Shown here: piece by piece, positions 18,513-26,986 of the stretch | Layout: each line of letters begins with the position of its first letter | Position numbering within the stretch: the stretch's first letter is position 1 | DNA from: Phycisphaerae bacterium | GTDB taxonomy: Bacteria > Planctomycetota > Phycisphaerae > UBA1845 > PWPN01 | Length of the DNA: 64,000 nucleotides | Reading direction: 5' to 3' | Assembly: GCA_030372985.1 (NCBI GenBank) | Contig: JAUCQB010000195.1 | Span: 1 to 64,000, forward strand | Position numbers and translations under genes: made by a program | Notes under the pieces: generated by a model | The model's database searches: none | Told to the model about the DNA's origin: nothing | Seen by the model: the letters and a program-made list of their open reading frames with translations, nothing else

Positions 18513-21500
18513 TTACTTGCCCGCCCCCCGCAGGCTACCGATTTGGGTCTCCTCGATTCCCCAGGTTGCCGAGGCCATCTGCAAGGCGCCGGCCCGTCCG
18601 ACGCCGTCGTTCTCGTTGACGAGCAGGTCCCAGTCGAAATCGGGGCCGTATCGGAACAGGAGCCGGGGAACACGGAATTCGTACCAGGTCCGGCGCGTCG
18701 CCTCGTCGCGGCGAGCCGCAATCTCCAACGATTGGGCCGGCTTCGGCAGCGAGATCACCCCGACGCTGAGTGCCGGGAGCAGGAAGTGGCGAGGTTCGGG
18801 AGCCGATACCAACTCCTGCCCGGCGGGATCGGAAACGGCGAAGGTGCTGACTACCGTGCCCAGCTCAAACCTCGGCACGCCGTTGACCAGTGAGACGGTG
18901 AGCAACAACGGATCGATTTCTTCGCCTTTCGGCTCGCCGAAGATCAGGCTCACACTGTCGGACCGCCACAGTCCCGGAGCCGGTGAGGTGCAGTGAACAT
19001 CATCGCTGACTTCCACAGCCACATAGAGATCTTCGCCGAACAGTCCCATGCGGACATCGGCCGCGCAGCCTTCGCTCCCGGCATATGAGCGTGTCTTTGT
19101 CCCGCAACGATGGACAAAATCAGGCGCCCAATCCATCACCCCGCTTAATCGGCGAGGCTGCACCCCGGCCCATTCGGAAAACGCGGCATCCACACGCGGT
19201 GCCGACGGTAGGGTGGGAATCTCGAAAGCCGGGGGGTCCTCCAGATCACGTGCCATTCGCAACGCGGCGACGGCATCGGGATCGGGCCGGTCCTGGCGGA
19301 TCACGATCATCTTCCGGTCCGCGGGAACGACTTGTGGCTCAGAGATGCAATACAGAAAGGCGCAATCCCAGAGCAGCAGCCGCCCGCTGCTGTGTCCCAC
19401 GATATGGAACCATCGCTTGGGGAACGCGATGCTCTTGACGGTCTCGCCGCTCGCGGCTTCGAAAACGCGAAGATGGCTTACATTCCGAATGTGGTTTTGA
19501 CGGAAGGTTCGATCTTGGGTCACCGCGACGACGTACCGGCCCATCCGTTTGATCAGACGAGGCTCATCCAGCAAGGTCAGGGTTTGCCACAACTGGCGGC
19601 GGTCTTTGTCGAAGGCTCGGATGCGTCGTGCCTCAAAAGCGTAGGTAATGCCCTGTTCATCGCCGTCTCGTTGCCGAGTGGTGGCCGTGAGTATCGACGG
19701 GTCATTGCCCGGAACCTCTCGGGTGTCCTGGCCGTCGAACAGAATGAACGCCGGAGCCGTCTGGGAGAGTACCCTGCCGCCGTACCAGCCAAGACTCACC
19801 TGCACCTGCCGCTCGACGATCCGTACACCGGCGATCGGGCGACTCATCCGCTCGTTCGGGTGGTCCTCCCAGATCGTGCGGCCTGTCTTTGCATCCAGCA
19901 CATACACGTGGTCGAGGCTCCACACCGCCACCCAATGCCGATTGAACGTCGCCTCACATCCCCACGGCAGTGGCGATCGCCTTTGCCAGCGGAGAGTCGG
20001 CACAGGCTCGATGTCGCGCATTTGCAGCAGTTCAGAACGGATCAGAAGGTGGTCGGGGTCGTCCTCACTGAGCACGAAATCACCACGATCCACGGCCGGC
20101 AGGCCCCACCGAACCCACTTGTCGGCTCGAGAGGGGACCCGGATCTCCACCGGCTTGGCGTCGGTCTCGGGGCTCAACCAGGCCGGATCAATTTCATCCA
20201 GCTTCTGCTCCGCCATGACGTTCAGACCGGTTCGATTCCCGCCTGCGAGACGATCGCCCAGATCGCACAGGTAGCCGCATGCATCCTCGCGACTCCAACT
20301 CTTCTGCTCGCGGACCGCTCCCGTACCGACGTCAAGCACGTAGAGTGCCTCCCAAGATGGACACATCAATCCTCTCGGTCCCAGGGTCGGCAGCCCCACC
20401 AGGCCGGAGACGGGCAAGGGCCGTTCCCATGCCGTCTGGCCGTCCACGGGCCTGATTGCGCGAATGGTGGTGCCTTCAACCAGGTACGCCCGCTCGGCAT
20501 CGGCCGCAGCGATGGCTTTGAGATCGAGCATCTCGCGGCAGTAACGAGTCTTGCCTGATGACCGGTCAACCGCCAGGAGCACATGGGAATCCACCGGGGC
20601 AAAGAGGACCGTGTCCTCGAAAACGGCGACAATTCCCGCCGGACGGCTGGTGGTCGTACGCGAGGCCCATTTGGCGGAGTTGACCGCCTTGAGACGGGGA
20701 TACGATGTCGCCCAGCACGTCGTGCCGTCCACGATGTCCACGGCGGCAATGACCCCTGCTCCGGTGCACAGATAGGCCACGCCGTCGGCCATGACGGGGG
20801 CTGCATTGGCCAAGGGGCGATCGAAGAAGAACTGGTTTTCATATGCGACCAACGAGCTCCCGCTGTAAAGATGATTGAGCCAGAGGAGCTCGCCGGTCTC
20901 CGCCGACAGACCGACCGCGAAGAAAAGCGGCAAGGACTCGCGAGGCCGCCAGGCAAGTGCCACAAGCACGCCTCGGCTGACGGCCGGGTCTCCGGCAATC
21001 ATGATGTCCGTCAGTTCCGGCAACTGCAGGCTGCTCCAGAGCATCCGGCCGTCGGACCGATCGAGAGCGAACAGCGCCCCGGTGTGCCGATAGGTGTCAT
21101 GATGACCCCAGGCCAGATGGCAGTAGACGCGGTCGCCCACAATGACGGCCGTTCTTGCCCGTGCGCATTCGATGAACGCCTTTTGCGGCTCATACTTCTG
21201 GCTGGGAAAGGTCATCGCGTTGTGCTCGGGAGGCAGGAAGGTCCAGAGCATCCGGTTGTTGGTCAGGTCCAGGGCCTGGATGGCGTCGCCCATGTTGAGC
21301 ACCAGGCACCGTGAATCCCCGGCCGGTATCAGAGGCACGAATTCCTCAGCGAATGGCGGGACGTCGCTTTCGATCACGCCCCTGGCTTCCCAGCGGAGTT
21401 GCCACTCGCGCAGCGGCAGAGTGGCCCTCACCACCGGCAGCCGAGTGATGACCGATGCGGCCAGATCCAATGGCGTCGACTTCACCGCAGACGTGTCCGG

Positions 21501-22706
21501 AGAGGATGGCTGCCAGGAGGCAAGATGCTGACGCAGCGAGTGTTTGGCTTCGCCCGCTTCGACGACGATGTCAGGGACGGACTCAGCCGGAACGAACTCG
21601 CCGGCCTGAACACGGCTGAAGACCTCGCGGACCAGCAGATCGGCATCGGCCGTTCCTGCCTGTCCAACGGCTCGCCCGTAGTGAAGCGAAGCCAATGCCG
21701 GCAAACCGAGATCCAGGAGCTTGTCGCCGATCATGATGTCGACGCGTCGTTCAAGCTCGGGAAGCGGGTGCGACAAACGAAACGCCGTCAGCGCCCGCCA
21801 GTTGTCGTTGGCGGCGAGATCTTTCAACGTCGGTTCGTAAGCGGCGACCAGGGTTTGGGCCGTCTCCGGCGGCAGGCCGGATAGCGTTTCGTTGACCCAT
21901 CGCCGCAAAGAAATCCAGGTGGCGGAGCCGTCGGATTGCTGGATCAGCGATTGTAGAGGCAGGTTCTGATCGAGGGCGGCGCGAATGCTTCTCCAGTCCC
22001 GGTCCTGAACAAGTTGCGGCAGCCTCCCGATCTTGCCGACGATCGACACATCGGATGGAAAGAGCGGATCGCATCCCATGGGGAACTTGCAGAGTTCCTC
22101 ACCCCGCCAACCCCTGGGACACCGGTCGTCGTAGCGATCCCAGGGCGGGTCGGGAGCCATGATCCGCTTCAGGATGCCGCGATAGACGGCAAGGGCCATA
22201 TCCGGTTTGCCATGGTTGAAGAGCGTATCTGCGAGTTCAAACAGCGGGTTGATTCCCTCCGGCTGCGGCCCCCATTCGTCGGCGATCGTGCGCACCCAGA
22301 ACAGGGCCCGCTCGAATCGCCACAGGCTGCCGCGATAGACCCCCGCCAGACGATTGGCCAGCTCCACTCGCTTGGGGTGGCCCGGCGGCAGCAGGGTGAG
22401 GGCCTGCTCGAGCGATTCGGCTTCGAGATGAAAGGCCTTGATTTCATGGTGCCGATCGGCCTGCCTGAGTGTCGAGACGAATGCGGCGTCTTGTGCAGGA
22501 TCGGCGGCGACCGATGCTGGGACAGTTGTCGACGGTTGAGCGAAGGCGAGCGTCGCAGCGGCCAGCAGCAAAACGGAGGTCAGCGATACTGCCCATCGGG
22601 ATGCGAATCGCCGATCCGCGAGCCCGAATCTGAAATCTGGGATGTGAGATTTGAGATTCGCGGTGTGGAACTCAACCACTGAGATTTGAGATACACGATC
22701 CCGCAT
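18513..22706 (-). CDS. Large exported PQQ-propeller protein with C-terminal CBM9-like domain
   Basis: From the ATG at 22706 this is 1397 residues. A signal peptide (WAVSLTSVLLLAAATLAFAQ) is followed by a TPR-like helical region of about 350 residues (FHLEAESLEQALTLLPPGH). Repeated PQQ-like propeller blades come next, with signatures such as GALFALDRSDGRMLW, VIAAVDIVDGTTCW and VYVLDAKTGRTIW. The C-terminal roughly 200 residues resemble a family-9 carbohydrate-binding/DOMON-type sandwich (VEVSDDVH, WRSDSVSLIF, YEFRVPRLLF). The true start is uncertain because a heptad repeat (22625-22696) encodes the apparent first residues. It lies 52 bases after the NPCBM gene, probably in one operon. Its ligand is unknown. 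Confidence 0.85.
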   Translation of the reverse strand: MRDRVSQISVVEFHTANLKSHIPDFRFGLADRRFASRWAVSLTSVLLLAAATLAFAQPSTTVPASVAADPAQDAAFVSTLRQADRHHEIKAFHLEAESLEQALTLLPPGHPKRVELANRLAGVYRGSLWRFERALFWVRTIADEWGPQPEGINPLFELADTLFNHGKPDMALAVYRGILKRIMAPDPPWDRYDDRCPRGWRGEELCKFPMGCDPLFPSDVSIVGKIGRLPQLVQDRDWRSIRAALDQNLPLQSLIQQSDGSATWISLRRWVNETLSGLPPETAQTLVAAYEPTLKDLAANDNWRALTAFRLSHPLPELERRVDIMIGDKLLDLGLPALASLHYGRAVGQAGTADADLLVREVFSRVQAGEFVPAESVPDIVVEAGEAKHSLRQHLASWQPSSPDTSAVKSTPLDLAASVITRLPVVRATLPLREWQLRWEARGVIESDVPPFAEEFVPLIPAGDSRCLVLNMGDAIQALDLTNNRMLWTFLPPEHNAMTFPSQKYEPQKAFIECARARTAVIVGDRVYCHLAWGHHDTYRHTGALFALDRSDGRMLWSSLQLPELTDIMIAGDPAVSRGVLVALAWRPRESLPLFFAVGLSAETGELLWLNHLYSGSSLVAYENQFFFDRPLANAAPVMADGVAYLCTGAGVIAAVDIVDGTTCWATSYPRLKAVNSAKWASRTTTSRPAGIVAVFEDTVLFAPVDSHVLLAVDRSSGKTRYCREMLDLKAIAAADAERAYLVEGTTIRAIRPVDGQTAWERPLPVSGLVGLPTLGPRGLMCPSWEALYVLDVGTGAVREQKSWSREDACGYLCDLGDRLAGGNRTGLNVMAEQKLDEIDPAWLSPETDAKPVEIRVPSRADKWVRWGLPAVDRGDFVLSEDDPDHLLIRSELLQMRDIEPVPTLRWQRRSPLPWGCEATFNRHWVAVWSLDHVYVLDAKTGRTIWEDHPNERMSRPIAGVRIVERQVQVSLGWYGGRVLSQTAPAFILFDGQDTREVPGNDPSILTATTRQRDGDEQGITYAFEARRIRAFDKDRRQLWQTLTLLDEPRLIKRMGRYVVAVTQDRTFRQNHIRNVSHLRVFEAASGETVKSIAFPKRWFHIVGHSSGRLLLWDCAFLYCISEPQVVPADRKMIVIRQDRPDPDAVAALRMARDLEDPPAFEIPTLPSAPRVDAAFSEWAGVQPRRLSGVMDWAPDFVHRCGTKTRSYAGSEGCAADVRMGLFGEDLYVAVEVSDDVHCTSPAPGLWRSDSVSLIFGEPKGEEIDPLLLTVSLVNGVPRFELGTVVSTFAVSDPAGQELVSAPEPRHFLLPALSVGVISLPKPAQSLEIAARRDEATRRTWYEFRVPRLLFRYGPDFDWDLLVNENDGVGRAGALQMASATWGIEETQIGSLRGAGK
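22625..22696. repeat. Degenerate AT-rich heptad repeat
   Basis: The stretch contains repeated units related to GAGATTT and GAAATCTG. Examples are AATCTGAAATCTGGGATG, GAGATTTGAGATTC and ACTGAGATTTGAGAT. It is sharply more AT-rich than its surroundings and covers the apparent N-terminus of the PQQ-propeller gene. It looks like an intergenic repeat that has run into the frame. Confidence 0.6.
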
Positions 22707-22758
22707 CAGAGACTTCGGTGGTCGCCGCGCCCTCACTTGCCAACCTCCCCCCATGTTC

Positions 22759-23937
22759 TCATTTGCCGATCTCTCCCCGCAACCCGACCAGCATGAGATC
22801 GCACCAGTTGACGTAGTCGCCCAAGTCGCCGCCGGGGCCGAAATCGACCTGCAGCTCGATGTCCCTCGCTTCTCCCAGAGGCAGGAGCAGGCGGCGCCCG
22901 TGTTGCCCGCCTCGCAGCGCTTCCCTGCAGGCTTCCTTGCCGCCGACATGAACGGCCACCTGGCAGTCGCCCCGCCTGCCCAACGAGGGATCGAGCCCCA
23001 CATGCCCTGTCAGGTACATCCACGTGTCGCTCAACTGAAACATGCACCGCGAACGAGGGCGCATGCCCAGACCATGCTCAAACCACCGATCACCGATTCG
23101 CAAGGGGCCGCCAAGGGCGTTGCGATCCTTCCGAGGTAATGCCGGTGCACCGAAGTAGGCTCGCCCATCTCCCTGCGACGGAGCCTGGCTGAGAGTCGCC
23201 AATGCGGCGTCAGGCCAGACCGCCCGCATGATGGCCTCCCGGCTGACGCGGCACTGCAAGCCGTTCCGCTCAAGAACGAGATCTTCACCCCACTCGCCGA
23301 TCCGGTCGCAGTACAGGCGTTGCCCATCCGCCAGTTCAATCAGGAACTGATTTTTCTCGCGGGCGTCGATGGTCGGTGAGTCGGCGGTCAACACGACGAC
23401 CGACACCGTTTCGAGCGATATCTTCGTTTGACCGAACTCGGTGCTGACGGTCAATTGGCCGTCGGCGATCTCGTCGACGCCGCTGGCCACCACGTCACCG
23501 TTGCGCAACACGACGAAGGGCGCCGCCGGATGATCGCCGGCGGGCGGCACCGCTGCGGCCTGGTATCGGGCGATTTGCGATTCATCCAGCGTGAAGGATT
23601 CCCACAGGGGGCTTGTGAAAGACCATTGCCGGCCGTGGCCGCCGGCGCGAGGCTCGGCGATAATCGACTCGCCGTTGCGCAGCAGGACGCGCGGTCGCAA
23701 GCCGGGCAACCTGGCCGTGCCGGTGTCGAGCAGCAGGACGCTTTTCGCGGGGACAACGACGGTCTGTCCCGACAGGTTCACCGTTTTGACACCCAGGTCT
23801 CCGGTCAGCTCCCAGGTCTTGGCCGAAATGATCTCTTCACGAGAAAAAACGGTCGATTCATCGAAGGTCTCGATTCCTTTCCCCGGCTGCTGGGCACACA
23901 GGCATGTCAGTGTGAGCGAAATCGACAGCCAAGGCAT
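22759..23937 (-). CDS. Exported NPCBM-domain protein
   Basis: The 392-residue protein has a short signal peptide (MPWLSISLTLTCLCA). A beta-rich central region of unknown type includes GQTVVVPAKSVLLLDTG and two LRNG turns. The C-terminal domain, about residues 270-390, is NPCBM-like (novel putative carbohydrate-binding module): GDRWFEHGLGMRPRSRCMFQL, GLDPSLGRRGDCQVAVHVGG and GDYVNWCDLMLVGL. The ATG at 23937 has GGGGAG eight bases upstream; the frame continues upstream into the divergent gene, so longer versions are spurious. It is followed by the PQQ-propeller gene on the same strand. Confidence 0.85.
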   Translation of the reverse strand: MPWLSISLTLTCLCAQQPGKGIETFDESTVFSREEIISAKTWELTGDLGVKTVNLSGQTVVVPAKSVLLLDTGTARLPGLRPRVLLRNGESIIAEPRAGGHGRQWSFTSPLWESFTLDESQIARYQAAAVPPAGDHPAAPFVVLRNGDVVASGVDEIADGQLTVSTEFGQTKISLETVSVVVLTADSPTIDAREKNQFLIELADGQRLYCDRIGEWGEDLVLERNGLQCRVSREAIMRAVWPDAALATLSQAPSQGDGRAYFGAPALPRKDRNALGGPLRIGDRWFEHGLGMRPRSRCMFQLSDTWMYLTGHVGLDPSLGRRGDCQVAVHVGGKEACREALRGGQHGRRLLLPLGEARDIELQVDFGPGGDLGDYVNWCDLMLVGLRGEIGK

Positions 23938-24124
23938 AAATGAGTCTCCCCGTGGTCGGCAAGCTCCGCGCGGGCAAGTCGCGTGTACTTGTACACAATC
24001 ACAGATATCGAGGCAAGCAATGCCCGGTTGGCGATGATGGCTGGTGGTCGCCTGCTGTTTGACTGTCGGCGGCGTATGGGTCAGGATCATGGAAACCACG
24101 GGAGGCAAGACGGGGAGACTGAAC

Positions 24125-25312
24125 ATGCACACAGAACTGACACGCCGGGGCTTTATCAAACAGGTCGCAATCGGGGCGTCCGCCGCGGCCCTGCCCATGG
24201 TTGCGGGGGGATACTCGGCCAACGAGAGAATTCGCCTCGGCTGGATCGGCATGGGCAATCGGGGTGAGCAGCTTCTGACGGAGGTGACAACCCGGTTCGT
24301 GCGAGAGGCTCGCACCGTCGCGGTCTGCGACCTGCTTGATGACCGCGTCGCCAGGGGCCTTCAATTAGCAGCCCTGGACCGGCCGAAAGGCTACACCGAC
24401 ATGCGCATCATGATCGAACAGGAGCGACTCGATGCGGTGATTGTGGCCACGCCCCCGGCGGCGCATGCCGAGGTCTCGATCCCGGTCATGCAGGCGGGCA
24501 TCCACTGCCTCCAGGAGGCCCCGCTCGAGACGACCGTCGAGAAGATCGACGCGCTGGCCCGCGTGGCCCGCAAGGCGAAGGTGGTGTTCCAGATCGGGGC
24601 TCAGCGGCGGTACCACCCCGGGTTCACCGCGGCCCTGCCGCGTTTGCTGGAGGGGGAATTCGGGGGGATCACCTTCATGCAGGGCCATTGGCATTGGCCG
24701 TGGACCCTGCTGACTCATCCGATCGACAGGACAGGCGGCATGTTCCTCGATCAGGCCTGCCATCACTTCGACGTGATGTGCTGGGCCATGAGCGAGAAGC
24801 CCCCGATCACCTGTAGCGCCATGGGCTATCACCAGGCCCGACCGAAGGCGGGTCTCAGGACCTTCAGCCCCACGCATGTGGCGGCTTCCTTTCGGTTTCC
24901 CGATGGCAGACTGTTCGCCTACACACACCTTTTCTGCCTGCCCAAGCGGTTCACCGACGAGCAGTTGCAGATCTTCTGCGAGAACGGTTGCCTCGACCTG
25001 ATTCGCGGGATGTTCTATGACGCGGACAACACCGAAAGACGGATCGGCGAGGCAAGCGGTGACGATTCAATGAAGGGCACGAGCGAGATGCTCAGGGATT
25101 TCTTCACCGTCATCCGCGACGGCGGCGGCCGCGCCCCGCGGGCAGATCTGGAAACGGCTCGCAACGCCTCCCTGATGGGCATTATGGGGCGAATGGCCAT
25201 GAGCAGCCCGTCCGGCGACGCCTACGAACCGCGCGTCATCCACTGGGCTGACCTGCAAACGACGACCGATCCGGAAACGAAACCGGCATCAACCCCCGCG
25301 GGAAACGGTTGA
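24125..25312 (+). CDS. Tat-exported Gfo/Idh/MocA-family oxidoreductase
   Basis: This 395-residue protein begins with a twin-arginine signal (TRRGFIKQVAIGASAAALPMVAGG). A Rossmann fold follows (IRLGWIGMGNRGEQL) that binds NAD(P). The C-terminal alpha/beta domain includes GGMFLDQACHHFDVMCW. The usual EKP motif after the fifth strand reads EAP (LQEAPLETT), losing the conserved Lys. The ATG at 24125 has GGGGAG eight bases upstream. It is divergent from the NPCBM gene. Family members act on sugars or sugar nucleotides; here the substrate is unknown and the altered motif makes activity uncertain. Confidence 0.9.
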   Translation: MHTELTRRGFIKQVAIGASAAALPMVAGGYSANERIRLGWIGMGNRGEQLLTEVTTRFVREARTVAVCDLLDDRVARGLQLAALDRPKGYTDMRIMIEQERLDAVIVATPPAAHAEVSIPVMQAGIHCLQEAPLETTVEKIDALARVARKAKVVFQIGAQRRYHPGFTAALPRLLEGEFGGITFMQGHWHWPWTLLTHPIDRTGGMFLDQACHHFDVMCWAMSEKPPITCSAMGYHQARPKAGLRTFSPTHVAASFRFPDGRLFAYTHLFCLPKRFTDEQLQIFCENGCLDLIRGMFYDADNTERRIGEASGDDSMKGTSEMLRDFFTVIRDGGGRAPRADLETARNASLMGIMGRMAMSSPSGDAYEPRVIHWADLQTTTDPETKPASTPAGNG

Positions 25313-25383
25313 GAGAGGGCCTCGCCCGCTACAGCTCCTCGTGCAATCGCGAGGCGGTGTATTGGTGAGCTGGCAGGATCAAG

Positions 25384-25402
25384 GTCGCCCCTATTGGGCG
25401 AC
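25384..25402. terminator. Small hairpin over the stop codon of the GHL10 gene
   Basis: GTCGCCC (25384-25390) and GGGCGAC (25396-25402) pair around a five-base loop that includes the stop codon of the minus-strand gene. No T-run follows, so it may be a transcript-end stabiliser rather than a terminator. It lies between convergent genes. Confidence 0.3.
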
Positions 25403-26650
25403 GGGTCCAGCCTTGGCCATCACCACGCGGTTCGCAGTCGACTTGCCGAGCGCGCGGATGTAGGGCAACAACTGCTGTCGGCGGAGTTCGCGTTGGCCGG
25501 TGCTTCGCGTGCGCGGTCGAGCGGCATCGTCGGGCCGTGCCCTTGGCCCTTGCCGACCGGCCGGCGGGTCAAAGAGCGACGTGTAGGAGAACAGGCAGAA
25601 GTTGCCCGTCTTGTCCACGGCGGACGCGATCTGCTGTCGGACGACCGAAATCCCTTGTTCGGTCGGAAGCTTGCCGTCGAACCACAAGCCCGGCACCACG
25701 TCGACCTGGCCGCGATAGGGCATCCACATCTCCAGTCCCTGGTCGAATTTCTGCACGTCGGGCTTGTAGTTCATCGGGAACGCCGCGTCGATCAGCCCCC
25801 AACGAACCCAGTAGAGTTCATCGCGGAAGTGGGCCAGGCTTTGCTTGCGGCTGGAGCCCACCGAGGCGGAGTAGACTGCCTGAGGCCGCGTCTGGCGGAC
25901 CATGTCACGAATCTGGGCAACCAGCTTGGTGACCTGACGCGTCCGCCAGCGGTCCCAGTTGGCCTTGTTGTCATCCGGGTTCGGCCACAGCCATGAGTCC
26001 CGGCGATACAGCTCCAGCGTTCGCTTGTCGCGCGGGTAATCGATGTCCGAGCCCCGGGGGATGGCCGGCGGCTCGTTGGGGAAGCGGATGTAGTCCATGT
26101 GCAGCCCGTCCAGCGGGTAATTGGCAAGAAGCTCGCGGAACACCTCGACCAGGTACGTCCGAACCTCCGGCAGGCAGGGGTTGAGACTGACGTAGAAGGA
26201 GTTCAACGGCTGGCGCTGCCCATGCTGGTCGTACCAGAACCACTCAGGATGCTTGTTGTAGAGCTGGTCCGGGCACTTCGGCGGGGTCTCGCCCTTCCAG
26301 GCGGGCATCACGTTGACCCAGGCGTGGATCTTCAGGTTGCGTGCATGAGCCTCCTGGCAGGCCACCGCCAGCGGGTCGAAACCCGGCGATTGATAGTCAT
26401 ACTCTTCCGACCAGGGCTCGATCTTGGACGGGTAGTAAACCGTCCCATTGCCGCGCACCTGGAAGATGACATTGTTGAATCCGGCGTCGGCGCAATTGGC
26501 CATCACCTGTTTGACGTCCTCGGGGCTGCCGTAATCGGTGCGGACGACCCAGACGGCCCGGACCGGCCCGTCGAAACGTGGACCCGTCCGGCAGCCGCTG
26601 AGCAGGCCAAGCGCAACCACGGAACCGAGGACAAAGACTCTGCTCTTCAT
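25391..26650 (-). CDS. GHL10-type (DUF187) glycoside hydrolase lipoprotein
   Basis: The 419-residue protein has a clear lipoprotein signal (MKSRVFVLGSVVALGLLSGC, C20). A TIM-barrel hydrolase domain of the GHL10/DUF187 group follows: VRAVWVVRTDYGSPEDVKQVM, FNNVIFQVRGNGTVYYPS, LKIHAWVNVMPAWKG, YPLDGLHMDYIRFPNEPP. Related proteins are thought to act on cell-wall or exopolysaccharide glycans. It is anchored to a membrane facing outward. It is divergent from the GH116 gene across a spacer with a strong palindrome. Confidence 0.9.
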   Translation of the reverse strand: MKSRVFVLGSVVALGLLSGCRTGPRFDGPVRAVWVVRTDYGSPEDVKQVMANCADAGFNNVIFQVRGNGTVYYPSKIEPWSEEYDYQSPGFDPLAVACQEAHARNLKIHAWVNVMPAWKGETPPKCPDQLYNKHPEWFWYDQHGQRQPLNSFYVSLNPCLPEVRTYLVEVFRELLANYPLDGLHMDYIRFPNEPPAIPRGSDIDYPRDKRTLELYRRDSWLWPNPDDNKANWDRWRTRQVTKLVAQIRDMVRQTRPQAVYSASVGSSRKQSLAHFRDELYWVRWGLIDAAFPMNYKPDVQKFDQGLEMWMPYRGQVDVVPGLWFDGKLPTEQGISVVRQQIASAVDKTGNFCLFSYTSLFDPPAGRQGPRARPDDAARPRTRSTGQRELRRQQLLPYIRALGKSTANRVVMAKAGPVAQ

Positions 26651-26890
26651 GATGAACCTCCAGGAAATGTTCGGGTCTCAACATCTGACGCAGACCGCCC
26701 GGATCGTACCACAAGGCGGCTGCCTTGGCACGTGCTGTGGGCTTGGCGGCGATGACATCTGCGGGTCCGCAGCGCTCGCCTTGCCCCGTCGCTTTGCCCG
26801 GGTAAGATGACAGGTCCGGCCGTGAGGGCAGGGCAGTGGACTCTGACAAAACCCTGCGTGGGAACTGGCATCCTGCCGGTCCGATGATAG

Positions 26891-26924
26891 GCCCTTGACC
26901 GCCCCCCGTAAGTCGGTCAAGGGC
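26891..26924. promoter_or_regulatory. Perfect 11-bp inverted repeat in a divergent promoter region
   Basis: GCCCTTGACCG (26891-26901) and CGGTCAAGGGC (26914-26924) are exact reverse complements with a 12-base loop. The element lies 62 bases upstream of the GH116 start codon and 240 bases upstream of the divergent GHL10 gene. A TTGACC-like sequence lies inside the left arm. It suits a regulator operator or a leader hairpin. The adjacent TetR gene is one candidate binder, though this is inference. Confidence 0.45.
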
Positions 26925-26986
26925 AGGCTGGAGGCTTGTTTTACACGATCTTCTGAGACAGGCTCTTGAGCCCAAAGGAGCGTGCT

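Noticed and set aside
22707-23003. 99-codon N-terminal extension of the PQQ-propeller protein
   Set aside because: It overlaps the upstream NPCBM coding region in another frame and precedes the signal peptide.
23938-24315. 126-codon N-terminal extension of the NPCBM protein
   Set aside because: It overlaps the divergent Gfo/Idh gene and bypasses a well-placed ribosome site and signal peptide at 23937.
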